This document shows positions 33,584-43,447 of a stretch of 64,000 bases of DNA, one piece after another (the stretch's first letter is position 1; every line of letters starts with the position of its first letter). This DNA comes from CAHJWH01 sp965198905 (GTDB lineage Bacteria; Pseudomonadota; Alphaproteobacteria; Caulobacterales; Caulobacteraceae): NCBI GenBank assembly GCA_965198905.1, contig OZ240678.1, forward strand, positions 310,001-374,000, given 5' to 3'. Both the position numbers and the translations under genes were made by a program. Under the pieces are notes generated by a model, which was not told the DNA's origin, ran no database searches, and saw only the letters and a program-made list of their open reading frames with translations.

Positions 33584-35809
33584 TCAGGAGCGGGCGGCGG
33601 CGTCGAGGGCTTGGGCGACGGCGTCGCTGCTGAGCAGCTGAGGCAGTATGACCGGCGTCGCACGATGGGGCGCATAGACCAGATAGAGCGGCACCCCTGA
33701 ACGGCCTTCGCTTGCGAGGGCGGAAGCGATGGCGGGATCGGGGCGGGTCCAATCGGCCTTCAGATAGACGGCCCCGGTGCGGGCGAAGGCGTCGGCGACC
33801 TGACGGGTCGCAAGGGTTGTACGCTCATTGACCTGGCAGGTGACGCACCAGGCGGCGGTGAAATCGACAAATACCGGATGGCCCTGGTTTCGCAGAGCCG
33901 CGACCCGATCCGCCGACCAGGGCTGGGCGGCGTTCGGGCCTGCTCCGGTCCGTCCGGACGGCGAGGCGGCGGAGAGCGCGGCGGCGGGGGCGGCCTGGGC
34001 GCCCACCAGCGCTGCCAGCGCGGCGGCGATGGCGGCGATGGCGGCGGCGCGAGGCGGGAGGGGACGTCGGGCCCCCTGCGCCACGCCCCAGCAGAAGGCG
34101 GCGAACGAGACAGCCAGCATGGCGGCCAGCAGCCGGGGTAGCGCGCCCACCCCGGTCTGGAGCGCGAACACCCAGACCAGCCACGCCACCGCCCCATACA
34201 TCGGGAAGGCCAGAAGCTTGCGCAATCCCTCCATCCACGCGCCGGGGCGAGGGAGCCGGCGGAACAGGCCGGGGGTGAAGGCGACCGCGGTAAACGGCGC
34301 CGCCAATCCCAGGCCGAGCGCCAGAAACACCGACAACGCCGTCACCGGAGGCTGCACCAAGGCCCAGCCGATCGCCGGCGCCATGAAGGGCGCGCTGCAG
34401 GGCGCGGCCACCACCACCGCCAGCACGCCCGTCAGCGCGGCGCCGATGAGCCCGTGATGTCGGGAGGCGGAGTCCGCACCCACGCCCTGCAGCGATGTCC
34501 CCACCTCGAACACTCCCGACAGGTTCAGGCCCGCGCCCAGCATCACCAGGGCCAGGACGGCGACGACGATGGGGGACTGCAGGTGGAAGCCCCAGCCCAC
34601 CGCCTGGCCCGCGGCTCTCGCCGCGATCAGCAGCCCCGCCAGGACCAGGAAGGTCGCGACGACGCCGAGCAGGAAGGCGACGCCCTCCCCCCTGGCCCGA
34701 GCTGGCGACTCCAGGTGGCGGGCGAGCGCTGCGGCCTTCATGGACAGGATAGGGAAGACGCACGGCATCAGGTTCAGCACCACGCCGCCGGCGAAGGCCA
34801 GAACCAGGGCCGCGGCCAGTCCCATCCCGTCGCGTGAGGCCGGCGCGGCGGACGGAGGGGCGACCGCGGGCGCTGACGCCTCGTCAGAGGGGGTGGGGAG
34901 CGAGGTGGTCTCCACCGGAGCCGAGGCGCCCGCGGCGCCCGGCAGGGCACCGCCGGGTGAGGCCGAGACCTCGAACGCGTGACCGTCGAGGGACAGCACG
35001 CCATCGAGCCTCGCCGGCGGGTGTCCGTGGCTGAAGCCGTAGCCGGCCGGTAGCGTGAGGGTCACCCCGGCGGGCCCGCGCGCCGCCTTCTGGGGGGAGG
35101 CCTGCTCCAGGGCCATGCCGTCATAGGGATAGAAATAGGCGTGGGCGACATCGAGCCCCTTCAACGCGGCGCCGGTCACCGACAGGGTCACGCCCTCGCC
35201 CGCCGGCTTGAACCGCGCCATGAGCCCGTGTCGCTGAGGCAGCGCCGCGACCGTGGCCGCCACCTCGGCCCCTCCGCGGGGGTTGATCGCCCCCGCGCCG
35301 GACGCGACGGGGAGCGCCAGGGTGACGGCCGCGCTGCCCGGGATGCAGACGTCCTTGCACATCAGCCAGTTGGCCGTGGCCTTGAGCTCTGCGGTCTGGC
35401 TCGGCCGGGCGCTGGTAGGCGCGATGAGGGTGACCGGCAGATCGACCTGGCCGGTGTAGACGTAGTTCATGATCGGACCGGCGAGGAACCGGCTGGGCGC
35501 AGGCCAGACGATCGGCCCCGCCCGCCAGCCGGACGGCAGGGTCCAGGTCAGGGTGGTCGGCTGGCCGGCGTCGCCCGGATTGCGCCAATAGGTGTGCCAG
35601 CCCGGCGCGATCGTCTGGCGCAGGGCGACGATGACGGCCTGGCCGGGGGCGACCGAGGCGGTCTCGGGCACGAGCTCCACGCTCACCTGCCCGTCCCGCA
35701 CCGGGCCGGCTGAGGCGGCGGCCGCACCCCCGACGCCCGCCACGGCGGCGATGGCGGCGAGCAGGCTCGCTATTCGGTAGGGAGGACGGGCCGGGCGGGC
35801 GGAGCGCAT
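33584..35809 (-). CDS. ScsB/DsbD-type thiol:disulfide reductase with C-terminal thioredoxin domain
   Basis: 741 residues from ATG 35809 (a GTG/ATG-type start up to 35845 is possible). A signal segment is followed by an N-terminal periplasmic domain (GWHTYWRNPGDAGQPTTLTW; Cys pair in WLMCKDVCIPG), a DsbD-type membrane domain with the redox cysteines in NLMPCVFPILSMKA and VVAAPCSAPFMAPAIG, and a thioredoxin-like end with FVDFTAAWCVTCQVNERT. It carries electrons from cytoplasmic thioredoxin to periplasmic partners. The long N-terminal domain is the ScsB type, linked to copper-stress tolerance and periplasmic redox repair in Caulobacter relatives. Stands alone, divergent from the hotdog gene. Confidence 0.88.
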   Translation of the reverse strand: MRSARPARPPYRIASLLAAIAAVAGVGGAAAASAGPVRDGQVSVELVPETASVAPGQAVIVALRQTIAPGWHTYWRNPGDAGQPTTLTWTLPSGWRAGPIVWPAPSRFLAGPIMNYVYTGQVDLPVTLIAPTSARPSQTAELKATANWLMCKDVCIPGSAAVTLALPVASGAGAINPRGGAEVAATVAALPQRHGLMARFKPAGEGVTLSVTGAALKGLDVAHAYFYPYDGMALEQASPQKAARGPAGVTLTLPAGYGFSHGHPPARLDGVLSLDGHAFEVSASPGGALPGAAGASAPVETTSLPTPSDEASAPAVAPPSAAPASRDGMGLAAALVLAFAGGVVLNLMPCVFPILSMKAAALARHLESPARARGEGVAFLLGVVATFLVLAGLLIAARAAGQAVGWGFHLQSPIVVAVLALVMLGAGLNLSGVFEVGTSLQGVGADSASRHHGLIGAALTGVLAVVVAAPCSAPFMAPAIGWALVQPPVTALSVFLALGLGLAAPFTAVAFTPGLFRRLPRPGAWMEGLRKLLAFPMYGAVAWLVWVFALQTGVGALPRLLAAMLAVSFAAFCWGVAQGARRPLPPRAAAIAAIAAALAALVGAQAAPAAALSAASPSGRTGAGPNAAQPWSADRVAALRNQGHPVFVDFTAAWCVTCQVNERTTLATRQVADAFARTGAVYLKADWTRPDPAIASALASEGRSGVPLYLVYAPHRATPVILPQLLSSDAVAQALDAAARS

Positions 35810-35912
35810 GACTTGTAAAGTCGCTCCTGCCGGGTCTCGCCGCAAGTCCGCAGGCTAGGCCTCGACAAGGCAGGCCGACGGGGCTCACATAGCCCTCCAT
35901 CGAGAGACCGCC

Positions 35913-36317
35913 GTGCCCGCGCATTTTGACGACATCCAGGTCGGCCAGGTGGCCTCGCTCGGCATCATCGCCGTGGACGCCCGCTCGCTGCTCAGCTTCT
36001 GCGAAACCCTGGCGCCCGGGTGGGCCAAGGCGGACGGGGCGCCGGACGCGTTCACCTATGCGGTGTGGGCGCGCCTGGACACCGAGGCCAGCGCCGGCTG
36101 GCCCCAGACCAAGCGGCTGGGGGTGGATGCGCTGCGCTGGATGCGCAACCCGCCGGAGGGCGAGTTGCTGCGAGGGCGCATGACGGTGCTGGCCAAGGAT
36201 CCGGTGGGGCCCGACAAAGGCATCGTCATCGCCCAGCATGATCTGCTGGACGAGGCGGGGCGGCTGGTCTTCTCCTGCCTCACCCGCTCCATCTTCGCCT
36301 GCCGCAACCTGGACTGA
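35913..36317 (+). CDS. MaoC-like hotdog-fold protein
   Basis: 134 residues from a GTG at 35913. The N-terminus HFDDIQVGQVASLGIIAVDA follows the opening of MaoC/hotdog hydratases (FEDxxVGxx), and the end AGRLVFSCLTRSIFACR is the matching last strand. The catalytic Asp-His pair of true enoyl hydratases is not evident, so it may be a thioesterase-like or binding member. No operon partner; the TDT gene is convergent with an 11-base gap. Confidence 0.6.
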   Translation: MPAHFDDIQVGQVASLGIIAVDARSLLSFCETLAPGWAKADGAPDAFTYAVWARLDTEASAGWPQTKRLGVDALRWMRNPPEGELLRGRMTVLAKDPVGPDKGIVIAQHDLLDEAGRLVFSCLTRSIFACRNLD

Positions 36318-36327
36318 GCCGTTGCGG

Positions 36328-37497
36328 CTAGTTGGCGCTCGCGATGCAGGGGGACACGAACAGGTGTCCCCTCCAGCCGCCGTGCAGCGTCCGGGCCATC
36401 ACGATCACCCACATGGCGGTCAGGGTCGCCGCCAAGGCGGCCCCGGTGACGGTGAAGAAGCTGAGATGCAGGGTCGTCCCAAGCCGCAGGGTCGCCACCG
36501 TGTAGACGCCGAGCGGGAAGGTGTAGCCCCACCAGCCGAGGTTGAAAGGCACGCCCGCGCGGAAGTAGCGGATGGTGATAAGGATCGCGAGCAACAGCCA
36601 CCAGAGCCCGAAGCCCCATAGCAACACGCCCGCTATGGTCCCCAGCCCCTGAGCGATCAGACCCACGGCCGCTAGCCTATGCGCGCCGAAGATCGTCGGC
36701 GCGTCAGAGCCCAGCACCATCATGCCCAGCGCCCCCGTCCCGATCGGCCCGAGCGCCAGCCAACTCGACGCGGCGACGCTCGCCGGTGGAAGCTTGTGCA
36801 GGGCCATTCGCAGGATGAGCAGGGTGAGGATGCCGAACGCCACAGGCACTGAGTAGGCCCACAGGGCGTAGCTCGTGGTCAGGACCACGAACTGCTGGGC
36901 CGAGTCGGCGAGGTGCGGGGCGAGCGCCCCGCCGCCCGCCGCCGCGACCTCCGCCGCCACCACCGGCAGCAGCCAGACCGCCGTCATGCCGTCGATGCTG
37001 TGCTGCTGGCGGGTGAACATCAGGTAGGGGATGCCGACCCCGCAGGCCACCGACATCACCACGTCGAGCCACCACAAGGTTTCCACTACAGGTACGACCC
37101 CGCTCCCGAATCTCGGCAGCGCGAAGATCAGCGCACCGTTCAGGATCGTCGCCAAGCCCATGGGGATGGTGCCGATGAACATCGAGACGATGCTGTGGCC
37201 GAAGATGCGCCTCGCCTCGTGGCCGAACAGGATCCAGCGCGCCGAATAAAGCCCTGAGAACAGCACGAAGAGCGCCACGTCGAACCACCACAGCCCCTCC
37301 GCGGCGGGCCGAAGGACAGCCCCGACGCCGGGAAGCTGCGGCAGGATGAGCGCCAGCACGCCGGTGCCCATGGTCGCGGCGAACCAGTTCGGCGTGAACT
37401 GGCGCACCATCTCCAGCGGACGATCGAGGCGGGACAGCGGTTTCAGTCCGCTCATGACGTCGGCGACGTGGTCGAAGCTCATGGGAGCTTCTACCAT
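36328..37497 (-). CDS. TDT family (TehA/SLAC1-like) transporter
   Basis: 389 residues from ATG 37497; ATG 37482 is equally possible. Ten hydrophobic helices are visible. The opening QFTPNWFAATMGTGVLALIL is the classic TDT first helix, with GFGLWWLLLAILITIRYF and NLGWWGYTFPLGVYTVATLR later. Family members export tellurite, sulfite or C4-dicarboxylates, or act as anion channels. The GWWGYTFPLG motif is shared with sulfite/malate exporters. The actual anion is not determined. Confidence 0.8.
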   Translation of the reverse strand: MVEAPMSFDHVADVMSGLKPLSRLDRPLEMVRQFTPNWFAATMGTGVLALILPQLPGVGAVLRPAAEGLWWFDVALFVLFSGLYSARWILFGHEARRIFGHSIVSMFIGTIPMGLATILNGALIFALPRFGSGVVPVVETLWWLDVVMSVACGVGIPYLMFTRQQHSIDGMTAVWLLPVVAAEVAAAGGGALAPHLADSAQQFVVLTTSYALWAYSVPVAFGILTLLILRMALHKLPPASVAASSWLALGPIGTGALGMMVLGSDAPTIFGAHRLAAVGLIAQGLGTIAGVLLWGFGLWWLLLAILITIRYFRAGVPFNLGWWGYTFPLGVYTVATLRLGTTLHLSFFTVTGAALAATLTAMWVIVMARTLHGGWRGHLFVSPCIASAN

Positions 37498-37577
37498 TAA
37501 ACGGAGGCGCCGTCGCCTGAGGTGCTCGACGGAGGCCCTCCCCGGCGGGAGAGGCCCTCGAGCCGCCGCTTGCGATC

Positions 37578-38666
37578 TCAGCGGCGGGCCTGATCCAGCC
37601 ATCCTGAAACGACGTTGCCGCCGAAGACCATGCGGCGGATGGGGGGGGTCGTCAAACCCGCGCCGAAGCTCAGCGGCGGCGCGCTGACGTCGTCCAGGCG
37701 CTGCATCTGAGCCGTGCTCAGCACGATCTCCGTCGCGGCGATGTTGTCCACCAACTGATCCGGACGACGCGCGCCGATGATGATCGAGGTGACGCCCGGA
37801 CGCGCCATCACCCAGCTCAGCGCAACCTGCGCCACAGGGCGGTCAAGCTCAGCGGCGACCTCCGCCAGCTTGGCGAGTACGTCCCAGTTCCGGTCGACGA
37901 ACTTGCTGTCGCCGAACGGATTGGCGCCGCTCAGTCGACCCGTATCCTTGGTGTCGCCGCGCCGATATTTTCCGGTCAGGAAGCCGCCGGCCAGCGGGCT
38001 CCACGGCATGACGCCCATCCCCGCCTCCCGGGCGACCGGGAAGTGCTCGTTCTCCACGTCGCGGGCGATCAGAGAATATTCCACCTGCAAGGCGATGGGC
38101 CCCGGCACGCGCCTCTCCTCGGCGATGGTCGCCGCCTTCATCGCCAGCCAGGCGGGAACGTCGGACAGGGCGTAGTAGCGGATCTTGCCGGCCCGAACGA
38201 GGTCGCCGAGCGTCTGGACGATCTCCTCCACCGGCGTGACGCCATCCCAGACGTGCATCCAGTAGAGGTCGACATAGTCGGTCCCCAGGCGCTTGAGCGA
38301 TGCGTTCAGAGCGCGATGGATGTTCTTCGCCCCCGCCCCACCGGCGTGCGGGTTGCCGGCGCCGCTCTGACCCGAGACCAGGGGGCTGGCCGACCCGTTG
38401 AAGGCGAACTTCGTCGCCAGCACGACCTCGTCGCGGGAGCCGGTCTCCCTGATGAACTGGCCCACCAGCCGCTCGCTCTCGCCGCCGGAATAGATGTCTG
38501 CGGTGTCGACGAAGTTGCCCCCGGCCGACCGGTAGGCCTCGAAGATGGCGCGTGACGTGGCCTCATCGGCGCCCCAGTCCCCGGGCCCGAAGGTCATCGT
38601 ACCCAGAGCCATGGGACTGACCACGAGGCCGGAGCGTCCCAGCGTCCGAAACGATGTAAGCGACAT
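37578..38666 (-). CDS. Aldo/keto reductase
   Basis: 362-residue NADPH-dependent TIM-barrel oxidoreductase. The catalytic tetrad is complete: Asp54 and Tyr59 (NFVDTADIYSGG), Lys86 (VVLATKFAF) and His138 (LYWMHVWDG). The cofactor site near the end reads SIIIGARRPDQLVDNI. Length and the GRSGLVVSPMALGTMTFG start fit the AKR11/AKR12-like group. It is divergent from a TetR regulator across a 72-84 base gap that carries twin direct repeats, so it is the probable target of that repressor. Substrate likely a reactive aldehyde or ketone; this is inference. Confidence 0.9.
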   Translation of the reverse strand: MSLTSFRTLGRSGLVVSPMALGTMTFGPGDWGADEATSRAIFEAYRSAGGNFVDTADIYSGGESERLVGQFIRETGSRDEVVLATKFAFNGSASPLVSGQSGAGNPHAGGAGAKNIHRALNASLKRLGTDYVDLYWMHVWDGVTPVEEIVQTLGDLVRAGKIRYYALSDVPAWLAMKAATIAEERRVPGPIALQVEYSLIARDVENEHFPVAREAGMGVMPWSPLAGGFLTGKYRRGDTKDTGRLSGANPFGDSKFVDRNWDVLAKLAEVAAELDRPVAQVALSWVMARPGVTSIIIGARRPDQLVDNIAATEIVLSTAQMQRLDDVSAPPLSFGAGLTTPPIRRMVFGGNVVSGWLDQARR

Positions 38667-38685
38667 GCATCTAAACTTTCGTAGC

Positions 38686-38756
38686 GATCGATAGCAAACC
38701 GATACGGCTCTTGTCCAGCTGGGTCAACGGGTTTTATAATGATCGATATGAAACCG
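38686..38756. promoter_or_regulatory. Twin operator-like direct repeats in the AKR-TetR divergent promoter
   Basis: GATCGATAGCAAACCG (38686-38701) and GATCGATATGAAACCG (38741-38756) agree at 14 of 16 positions. The first lies just upstream of the aldo/keto reductase start (38666) and the second covers the predicted start point of the tetR transcript. One site per gene is the expected layout for a TetR protein repressing both genes. Confidence 0.6.
38711..38740 (+). promoter_or_regulatory. Sigma-70-type promoter giving a leaderless tetR transcript
   Basis: TTGTCC (38711-38716) and a perfect TATAAT (38735-38740) are separated by 18 bases. The predicted transcript start, about 7 bases past the -10, falls on or next to the A of the ATG at 38748. 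The upstream ATG at 38739 overlaps the -10 and could not be in the transcript. Confidence 0.65.
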
Positions 38757-39374
38757 GTCGACGCCCGACAGCCGCCGCGTAGGACCGGCCGTCCGCGATC
38801 CTTCGATCGCGATCTGGCCTTAAGACAGGCGATGCTGACCTTTTGGCGGTACGGGTACGAGACAAGCTCGATTTCGGACCTGACGGCGACCATGCGGGTC
38901 AGCGCGCCCAGCCTCTACAACGCCTTTGGCGACAAGAAGCAGTTGTTCCTCGAAGCCGTGCGCCTCTATGCCGGCGATCCGAAGGTTATGGCGCAGTCGA
39001 TCCATGACGCGCCGAGCGCCCGTAAAGCCGCAGAAGACCTCATGACCGCCGCCGCCACCGTCTATACTGGCGATACGACTCCGAAGGGCTGTCTGCTCGC
39101 AAGCGCGACGGCGAGCGGGTCGGCGGCGTCCGCCGACGTGCAGCAGGCGGTCGCCGACGTCAGGCGCGACGTGCAGCGCTCGTTGATGACGAGGATCGAC
39201 CGGGATATCTCGGACGGCGCTCTGCCGCCGACATCGGACCCGGTCGCTCTGTCAGGATTGGTCCTGGCGGTCATCCAGGGAATGTCCGTGCTCGCCAGAG
39301 ACGGCGCGACCCGCGGCGCCCTGCTGGCGATCGTCCAGGCCGCTCTGCACGCATGGCCTTCGCAGGGTAGCTGA
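38748..39374 (+). CDS. TetR family regulator, probably leaderless
   Basis: 208 residues from ATG 38748. The helix-turn-helix domain reads GRPRSFDRDLALRQAMLTFW, then TSSISDLTATMRVSAPSLYN AFGDKKQLFLEAV. The C-terminal domain resembles the TetR subfamily that controls NADPH-dependent reductases responding to electrophiles (GDTTPKGCLLASATASG, with one Cys). The start is placed at 38748, not 38739, because the -10 hexamer overlaps the earlier ATG. Divergent to the aldo/keto reductase, its likely target. Confidence 0.88.
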   Translation: MKPVDARQPPRRTGRPRSFDRDLALRQAMLTFWRYGYETSSISDLTATMRVSAPSLYNAFGDKKQLFLEAVRLYAGDPKVMAQSIHDAPSARKAAEDLMTAAATVYTGDTTPKGCLLASATASGSAASADVQQAVADVRRDVQRSLMTRIDRDISDGALPPTSDPVALSGLVLAVIQGMSVLARDGATRGALLAIVQAALHAWPSQGS

Positions 39375-39741
39375 CGGCAGGGCCTATCGGGCGATAGCCT
39401 GGGGTCTGCTCACCCGTATGTTCCCCTTCACGGCCCAGAGCCCGACGCGGGGTCAAATCGACGTGTTCATGCTGCGCTACTGGAACTGGTCGCTCTCCAG
39501 CGCCTTTTCGCGGCGCTGATGTGCGTCATCCGCGAAGGCGACGACAGCAACCGGGATGAATATTTCCAGCCCCAGCGCACCGCCATGCTGGCGCTGGCGG
39601 GCGATTTCGGGGGCTAGAGGCTCGGCGGCCATCGACCACAAGGCCCGTTGGCGTTGATCGACTGAGCTTGACAGGCCTTCTCCGGCCGATAGGCCATGGC
39701 GTAATGTGGCCTGGACTGTGTGGATCGTCGAGAAGAGCGTC
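39375..39741. other. Gap with traces of degraded coding sequence
   Basis: No full gene is supported. A plus-strand frame around 39470-39617 reads VALQRLFAALMCVIREGDDS NRDEYFQPQRTAMLALAGDF and looks like the end of a lost protein, but has no start. No RNA gene, repeat or terminator is seen. Confidence 0.4.
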
Positions 39742-40767
39742 ATGCTGGCGCGTCTGAAGCGCTGGATGCAGACCTCGGCCGCAGAACGCCGTGGATCCGT
39801 CCTCGCCGCTGGCGCGGCGCAGGCTCTCGCCGAGACCGCTTATCTCGCCGTCTTCCGGCGCCCTGCCGATCCCGAAGGCTTGGCGCCGGCGATCGAGGCC
39901 CTTCGGACCGGCAGACTCAGCGTGCTCGACTTGCTGCGCGACTTCTCCGCCAGCGAGGAGTTCCACGCCTTCAGCCTGGGGCCGCTGCGGTATTCGGCGG
40001 AGCACGACCCGCTGCTGGCGCCCTTCCGCTCGCCCGCGGTCCTTTCCGCCTCGGCGGAGTTGCAGGCCGCGTCGGCGCGAGCGTCCACCGACTTCGAGGC
40101 GCTGTACGAGGCCAGCTTCGCTGCGGAAACACCTCAGGGGGAGGACTATCCAGCCTACCACCGGCGACGGTTTGCCGAGCTGTTCAACGCCGCCGCCTAC
40201 CTGTTGGCCGGGCGGACGTCTCCCCGCGTACTGGAGGTCGGCGCCAGCCAGTTCACCGACTTCTGGCCAAAGCTGGTGCCCGGCGTGTGGCTGAGCGTGG
40301 TGGATCGTCCGGCCGTACCCCCCCCGGCCAGCGCCCATCTGCACCTGCCGCTCGACCTGAACCTTGAGCCGATGGCGGGGGTGACGGGGGTCGGCGAACA
40401 GGACCTGGTGGTCTACACCGAGGTGCTGGAACACCTGCAGCGCAATGCGGTGGAGCAGATCGGCGGCCTGCTACGCCTGCTCGCCCGGCCGCACGGACGG
40501 CTCTATCTCACCACGCCCAACTGTTTTCGCTACGGGACGTTGGCGGCCATCGCTTGGCGGCGCAATCCGCAGCCGCCTTTGCCGACCTCCAACTCGGATG
40601 GGCACTACCACGTGCGCGAGTACTGCATGAGCGAACTGCTCAGCGCGGTCGAGCAGGCCGGCGGCGAGGTCTGCTCCTGGCACTTCTCCGGATGCTGGGA
40701 TGCCGCCGACCTGCCGGCGGATGAACTCGGCAACCTTGTGGTGACCGCGCGCCTGCGGCCGAGCTGA
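39742..40767 (+). CDS. DUF4214 plus SAM-dependent methyltransferase domain protein
   Basis: 341 residues from ATG 39742 (GAGAAGAG before it); a GTG at 39706 is less likely. Residues 20-75 form a DUF4214-like domain (ETAYLAVFRRPADPEGLAPA then SASEEFHAF), often tied to glycan synthesis proteins. From residue 155 there is a methyltransferase: SPRVLEVGASQFTDFWPKLV binds SAM, VVYTEVLEHLQ is motif II and GRLYLTTPNCFRYG follows. It may modify a surface glycan. No adjacent polysaccharide genes are present, so the acceptor is unknown. Confidence 0.75.
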   Translation: MLARLKRWMQTSAAERRGSVLAAGAAQALAETAYLAVFRRPADPEGLAPAIEALRTGRLSVLDLLRDFSASEEFHAFSLGPLRYSAEHDPLLAPFRSPAVLSASAELQAASARASTDFEALYEASFAAETPQGEDYPAYHRRRFAELFNAAAYLLAGRTSPRVLEVGASQFTDFWPKLVPGVWLSVVDRPAVPPPASAHLHLPLDLNLEPMAGVTGVGEQDLVVYTEVLEHLQRNAVEQIGGLLRLLARPHGRLYLTTPNCFRYGTLAAIAWRRNPQPPLPTSNSDGHYHVREYCMSELLSAVEQAGGEVCSWHFSGCWDAADLPADELGNLVVTARLRPS

Positions 40768-40953
40768 AAGCCTGCCGCAGCCGACCCAGGACCGCACCCG
40801 CTTGCAATACTTACTTGGTTGTATCGCGCCTAAGTCAATGCAGGAACTGCAGCTACGCACCGGCATGTGGGGCGAAGCGGAAGTTCGCGCAGGCTTGAGT
40901 GTCGTTGATTTTGTCTGGGGATCTGCGTGTCCGCTTTCAGACTACGCTCTATC

Positions 40954-41262
40954 TCAGATCGGCATGTTCATGATCGACTGGTAGGCGGAGATCACCTGGT
41001 CGCGGACCGCCATCATCGTCTCCAGGCTCGCCTGGGCCGAGGAGATGGAGGTGACCACGTCGACCAGTTCCGCCTTGCCCTGAGTGTGGGCGGCCATCTG
41101 TTTCTCGGCCATGCGCGAGGAGGAGACCACGTCGTTCATGGCGTGGCTAACCATCTGGCCGAAGTCCGGCCCCTCTTCGGCAGGCGCGGCCCCGCCGATC
41201 GCCTTGGAGCCCTGGTTCTGCACCGCGGCGTAGGCGCGCGCGGCCATCATGGGGGAGAGCAT
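40954..41262 (-). CDS. fliE: Flagellar hook-basal body adaptor FliE
   Basis: 102 residues, normal for FliE, the protein joining the MS-ring to the proximal rod. The conserved C-terminal half reads VDVVTSISSAQASLETMMAV RDQVISAYQSIMNMPI. It is the last gene of the flgB-flgC-fliE set, 11 bases after flgC. Confidence 0.93.
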   Translation of the reverse strand: MLSPMMAARAYAAVQNQGSKAIGGAAPAEEGPDFGQMVSHAMNDVVSSSRMAEKQMAAHTQGKAELVDVVTSISSAQASLETMMAVRDQVISAYQSIMNMPI

Positions 41263-41273
41263 CGTTCAGGCCC

Positions 41274-41696
41274 TCACTTCTTGATCAGGTCGAGCGTGCG
41301 CATCTGCATGGCCCGCGCGGACTCGATCATGTTCAGGTTGGCGTCGTAGGCGCGCTGCGCCTCCTTCATGTCCATCGCCTCGGTGAGGGGATCGACATTG
41401 GGCATCTTGACCATGCCCTTGGCGTCCGCGCCCGGGGCGCTCGGATTGTATTCGGTGTGGAACGCGGCCTGGTCCATCTGCACCCGGGCGAGATGGACGC
41501 CACGGCCGCCCTGGTCGGTCACCTGGGGCTCGAACACCGGCATCTGGCGCTGATAAGGGTCACCGCCGGGTGTGGTGGCGGCGCTGTCGGCGTTGGCGAT
41601 GTTCTCCGCGATCACGCGCATCCGCGCCTGCTGCGCCTTCAGCGCAGAGGTCGCGACCGCGATCGTGGCGGCGGAGGTGGAGGTCACGTCGGCCAT
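41274..41696 (-). CDS. flgC: Flagellar proximal rod protein FlgC
   Basis: 140 residues from ATG 41696, with GAGG upstream; a GTG one codon earlier is possible. The N-terminal rod signature is QQARMRVIAENIANADSAAT, then PYQRQMPVFE, and the C-terminal coil is NVDPLTEAMDMKEAQRAYDA NLNMIESARAMQMRTLDLI. It polymerises in the proximal rod after FlgB. Gap to flgB 26 bases. Confidence 0.95.
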   Translation of the reverse strand: MADVTSTSAATIAVATSALKAQQARMRVIAENIANADSAATTPGGDPYQRQMPVFEPQVTDQGGRGVHLARVQMDQAAFHTEYNPSAPGADAKGMVKMPNVDPLTEAMDMKEAQRAYDANLNMIESARAMQMRTLDLIKK

Positions 41697-41722
41697 CACT
41701 CAGCCCTCAGCTCTCGCCGCAC

Positions 41723-42142
41723 CTAGCTCTTACCGGGGGCGCGGGCGGCTGTGGTGATCAGGTTCATCGATTGCTGGTAAAAGTCGAGGGCCGCCTCGTA
41801 GTCGATGCGCGCCTCGGTCATCTTGGACATCTGCTCCTCCAGCACGACCTTGTTGCCGTCCAGCCGAGTCTCGGAATCCGGCGCGTCCTGGGCCTTGAAC
41901 AGGTCGGCCGAAGCGCTTGCGAGCGGCTTGCCGGCCATGTGTGCAGGGTTGGTGCGCTCCAGACCCGCCAGCCCGATGCGCGGGCGTAGCGCCGCCTCGA
42001 AGCTGAAAGGCTTCAGGTCGTGGGGCGAATAGCCCGGGGTGTCGGCGTTGGCGACGTTCTCAGACAGCAGCCGCTGGCGCTGGTTCACGTAGCCCAGCTT
42101 GCCCTTCAGCATGGAGAACAACGGGATGTCGTCCAGGCCCAT
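41723..42142 (-). CDS. flgB: Flagellar proximal rod protein FlgB
   Basis: 139 residues from ATG 42142 with GGAGGGG before it. The signature NQRQRLLSENVANADTPGYS PHDLKPFSFEAAL is the FlgB N-terminus and MTEARIDYEAALDFYQQSMN LITTA its C-terminal helix. First gene of the leftward rod operon, divergent from fliO-fliP across a 168-base region with a CtrA-type site. Confidence 0.95.
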   Translation of the reverse strand: MGLDDIPLFSMLKGKLGYVNQRQRLLSENVANADTPGYSPHDLKPFSFEAALRPRIGLAGLERTNPAHMAGKPLASASADLFKAQDAPDSETRLDGNKVVLEEQMSKMTEARIDYEAALDFYQQSMNLITTAARAPGKS

Positions 42143-42237
42143 GGCCCCTCCGCGCCCCCGGCGGTTTTTGCCGGGGCTTGGGGGGTATTTGCCGGGTGCA
42201 GGGTTAACGGCGCGTTTCGACGCAGCGGGGCCCATGG

Positions 42238-42253
42238 TTAATCGCGCATTAAC
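42238..42253. promoter_or_regulatory. CtrA-type box between flgB and fliO
   Basis: TTAA-TCGCGCA-TTAAC matches the full CtrA consensus TTAA-N7-TTAAC. A further half site (GTTAAC) lies at 42202-42207. In Caulobacter, CtrA switches on early flagellar operons this way; here it can serve both the rod genes and the fliO-fliP genes. Confidence 0.75.
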
Positions 42254-42310
42254 GCCCCCGCCGCACCCTGCCGCCGACGCGGTCATTTCGACCGCGCGTG
42301 GGAGCCGGAG

Positions 42311-42570
42311 ATGCTGCTCTTCCTCCAGGCGGCGTTCGCTCTCGCCGCCACGCTCGGCCTGTTCGGCGTAGGCGTCTATGCAGCGAGGCGCTGGGCGCCG
42401 GCGGGCCTGATGAAGATGACCAACCCCGCCGCCAAGCGCCTGGCGGTGGTGGAGAGCCTGACGCTGGACGCCAACCGCCGGCTGGTGCTGGTGCGCGTCG
42501 ACCATGAGGAGCGGCTGCTGCTGCTCGGTGAAGGCCACGTCCTCGGCCCCGTAGCCCCCGGCGCACCGTC

Positions 42571-42574
<4 letters not shown>
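42311..42574 (+). CDS. fliO: Flagellar export apparatus protein FliO
   Basis: 87 residues: one N-terminal TM helix (LFLQAAFALAATLGLFGVGV) and a short cytoplasmic domain (KRLAVVESLTLDANRRLVLV RVDHEERLLLL), as in FliO, the assembly factor for FliP. Stop overlaps fliP by 4 bases (GTGA). Confidence 0.88.
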
Positions 42575-43374
<800 letters not shown>

Positions 43375-43447
43375 AGGCCTGCAGCAACGCTTCCGCCTCT
43401 CCCACGTTAAGCCGGAGGTAGCGGGTCGCACCGCGCCAGGGGGCGCA

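Noticed and set aside
40802..40984. 60-codon plus-strand ORF beside fliE
   Set aside because: No ribosome site, no recognisable features and it runs into the fliE 3' end.
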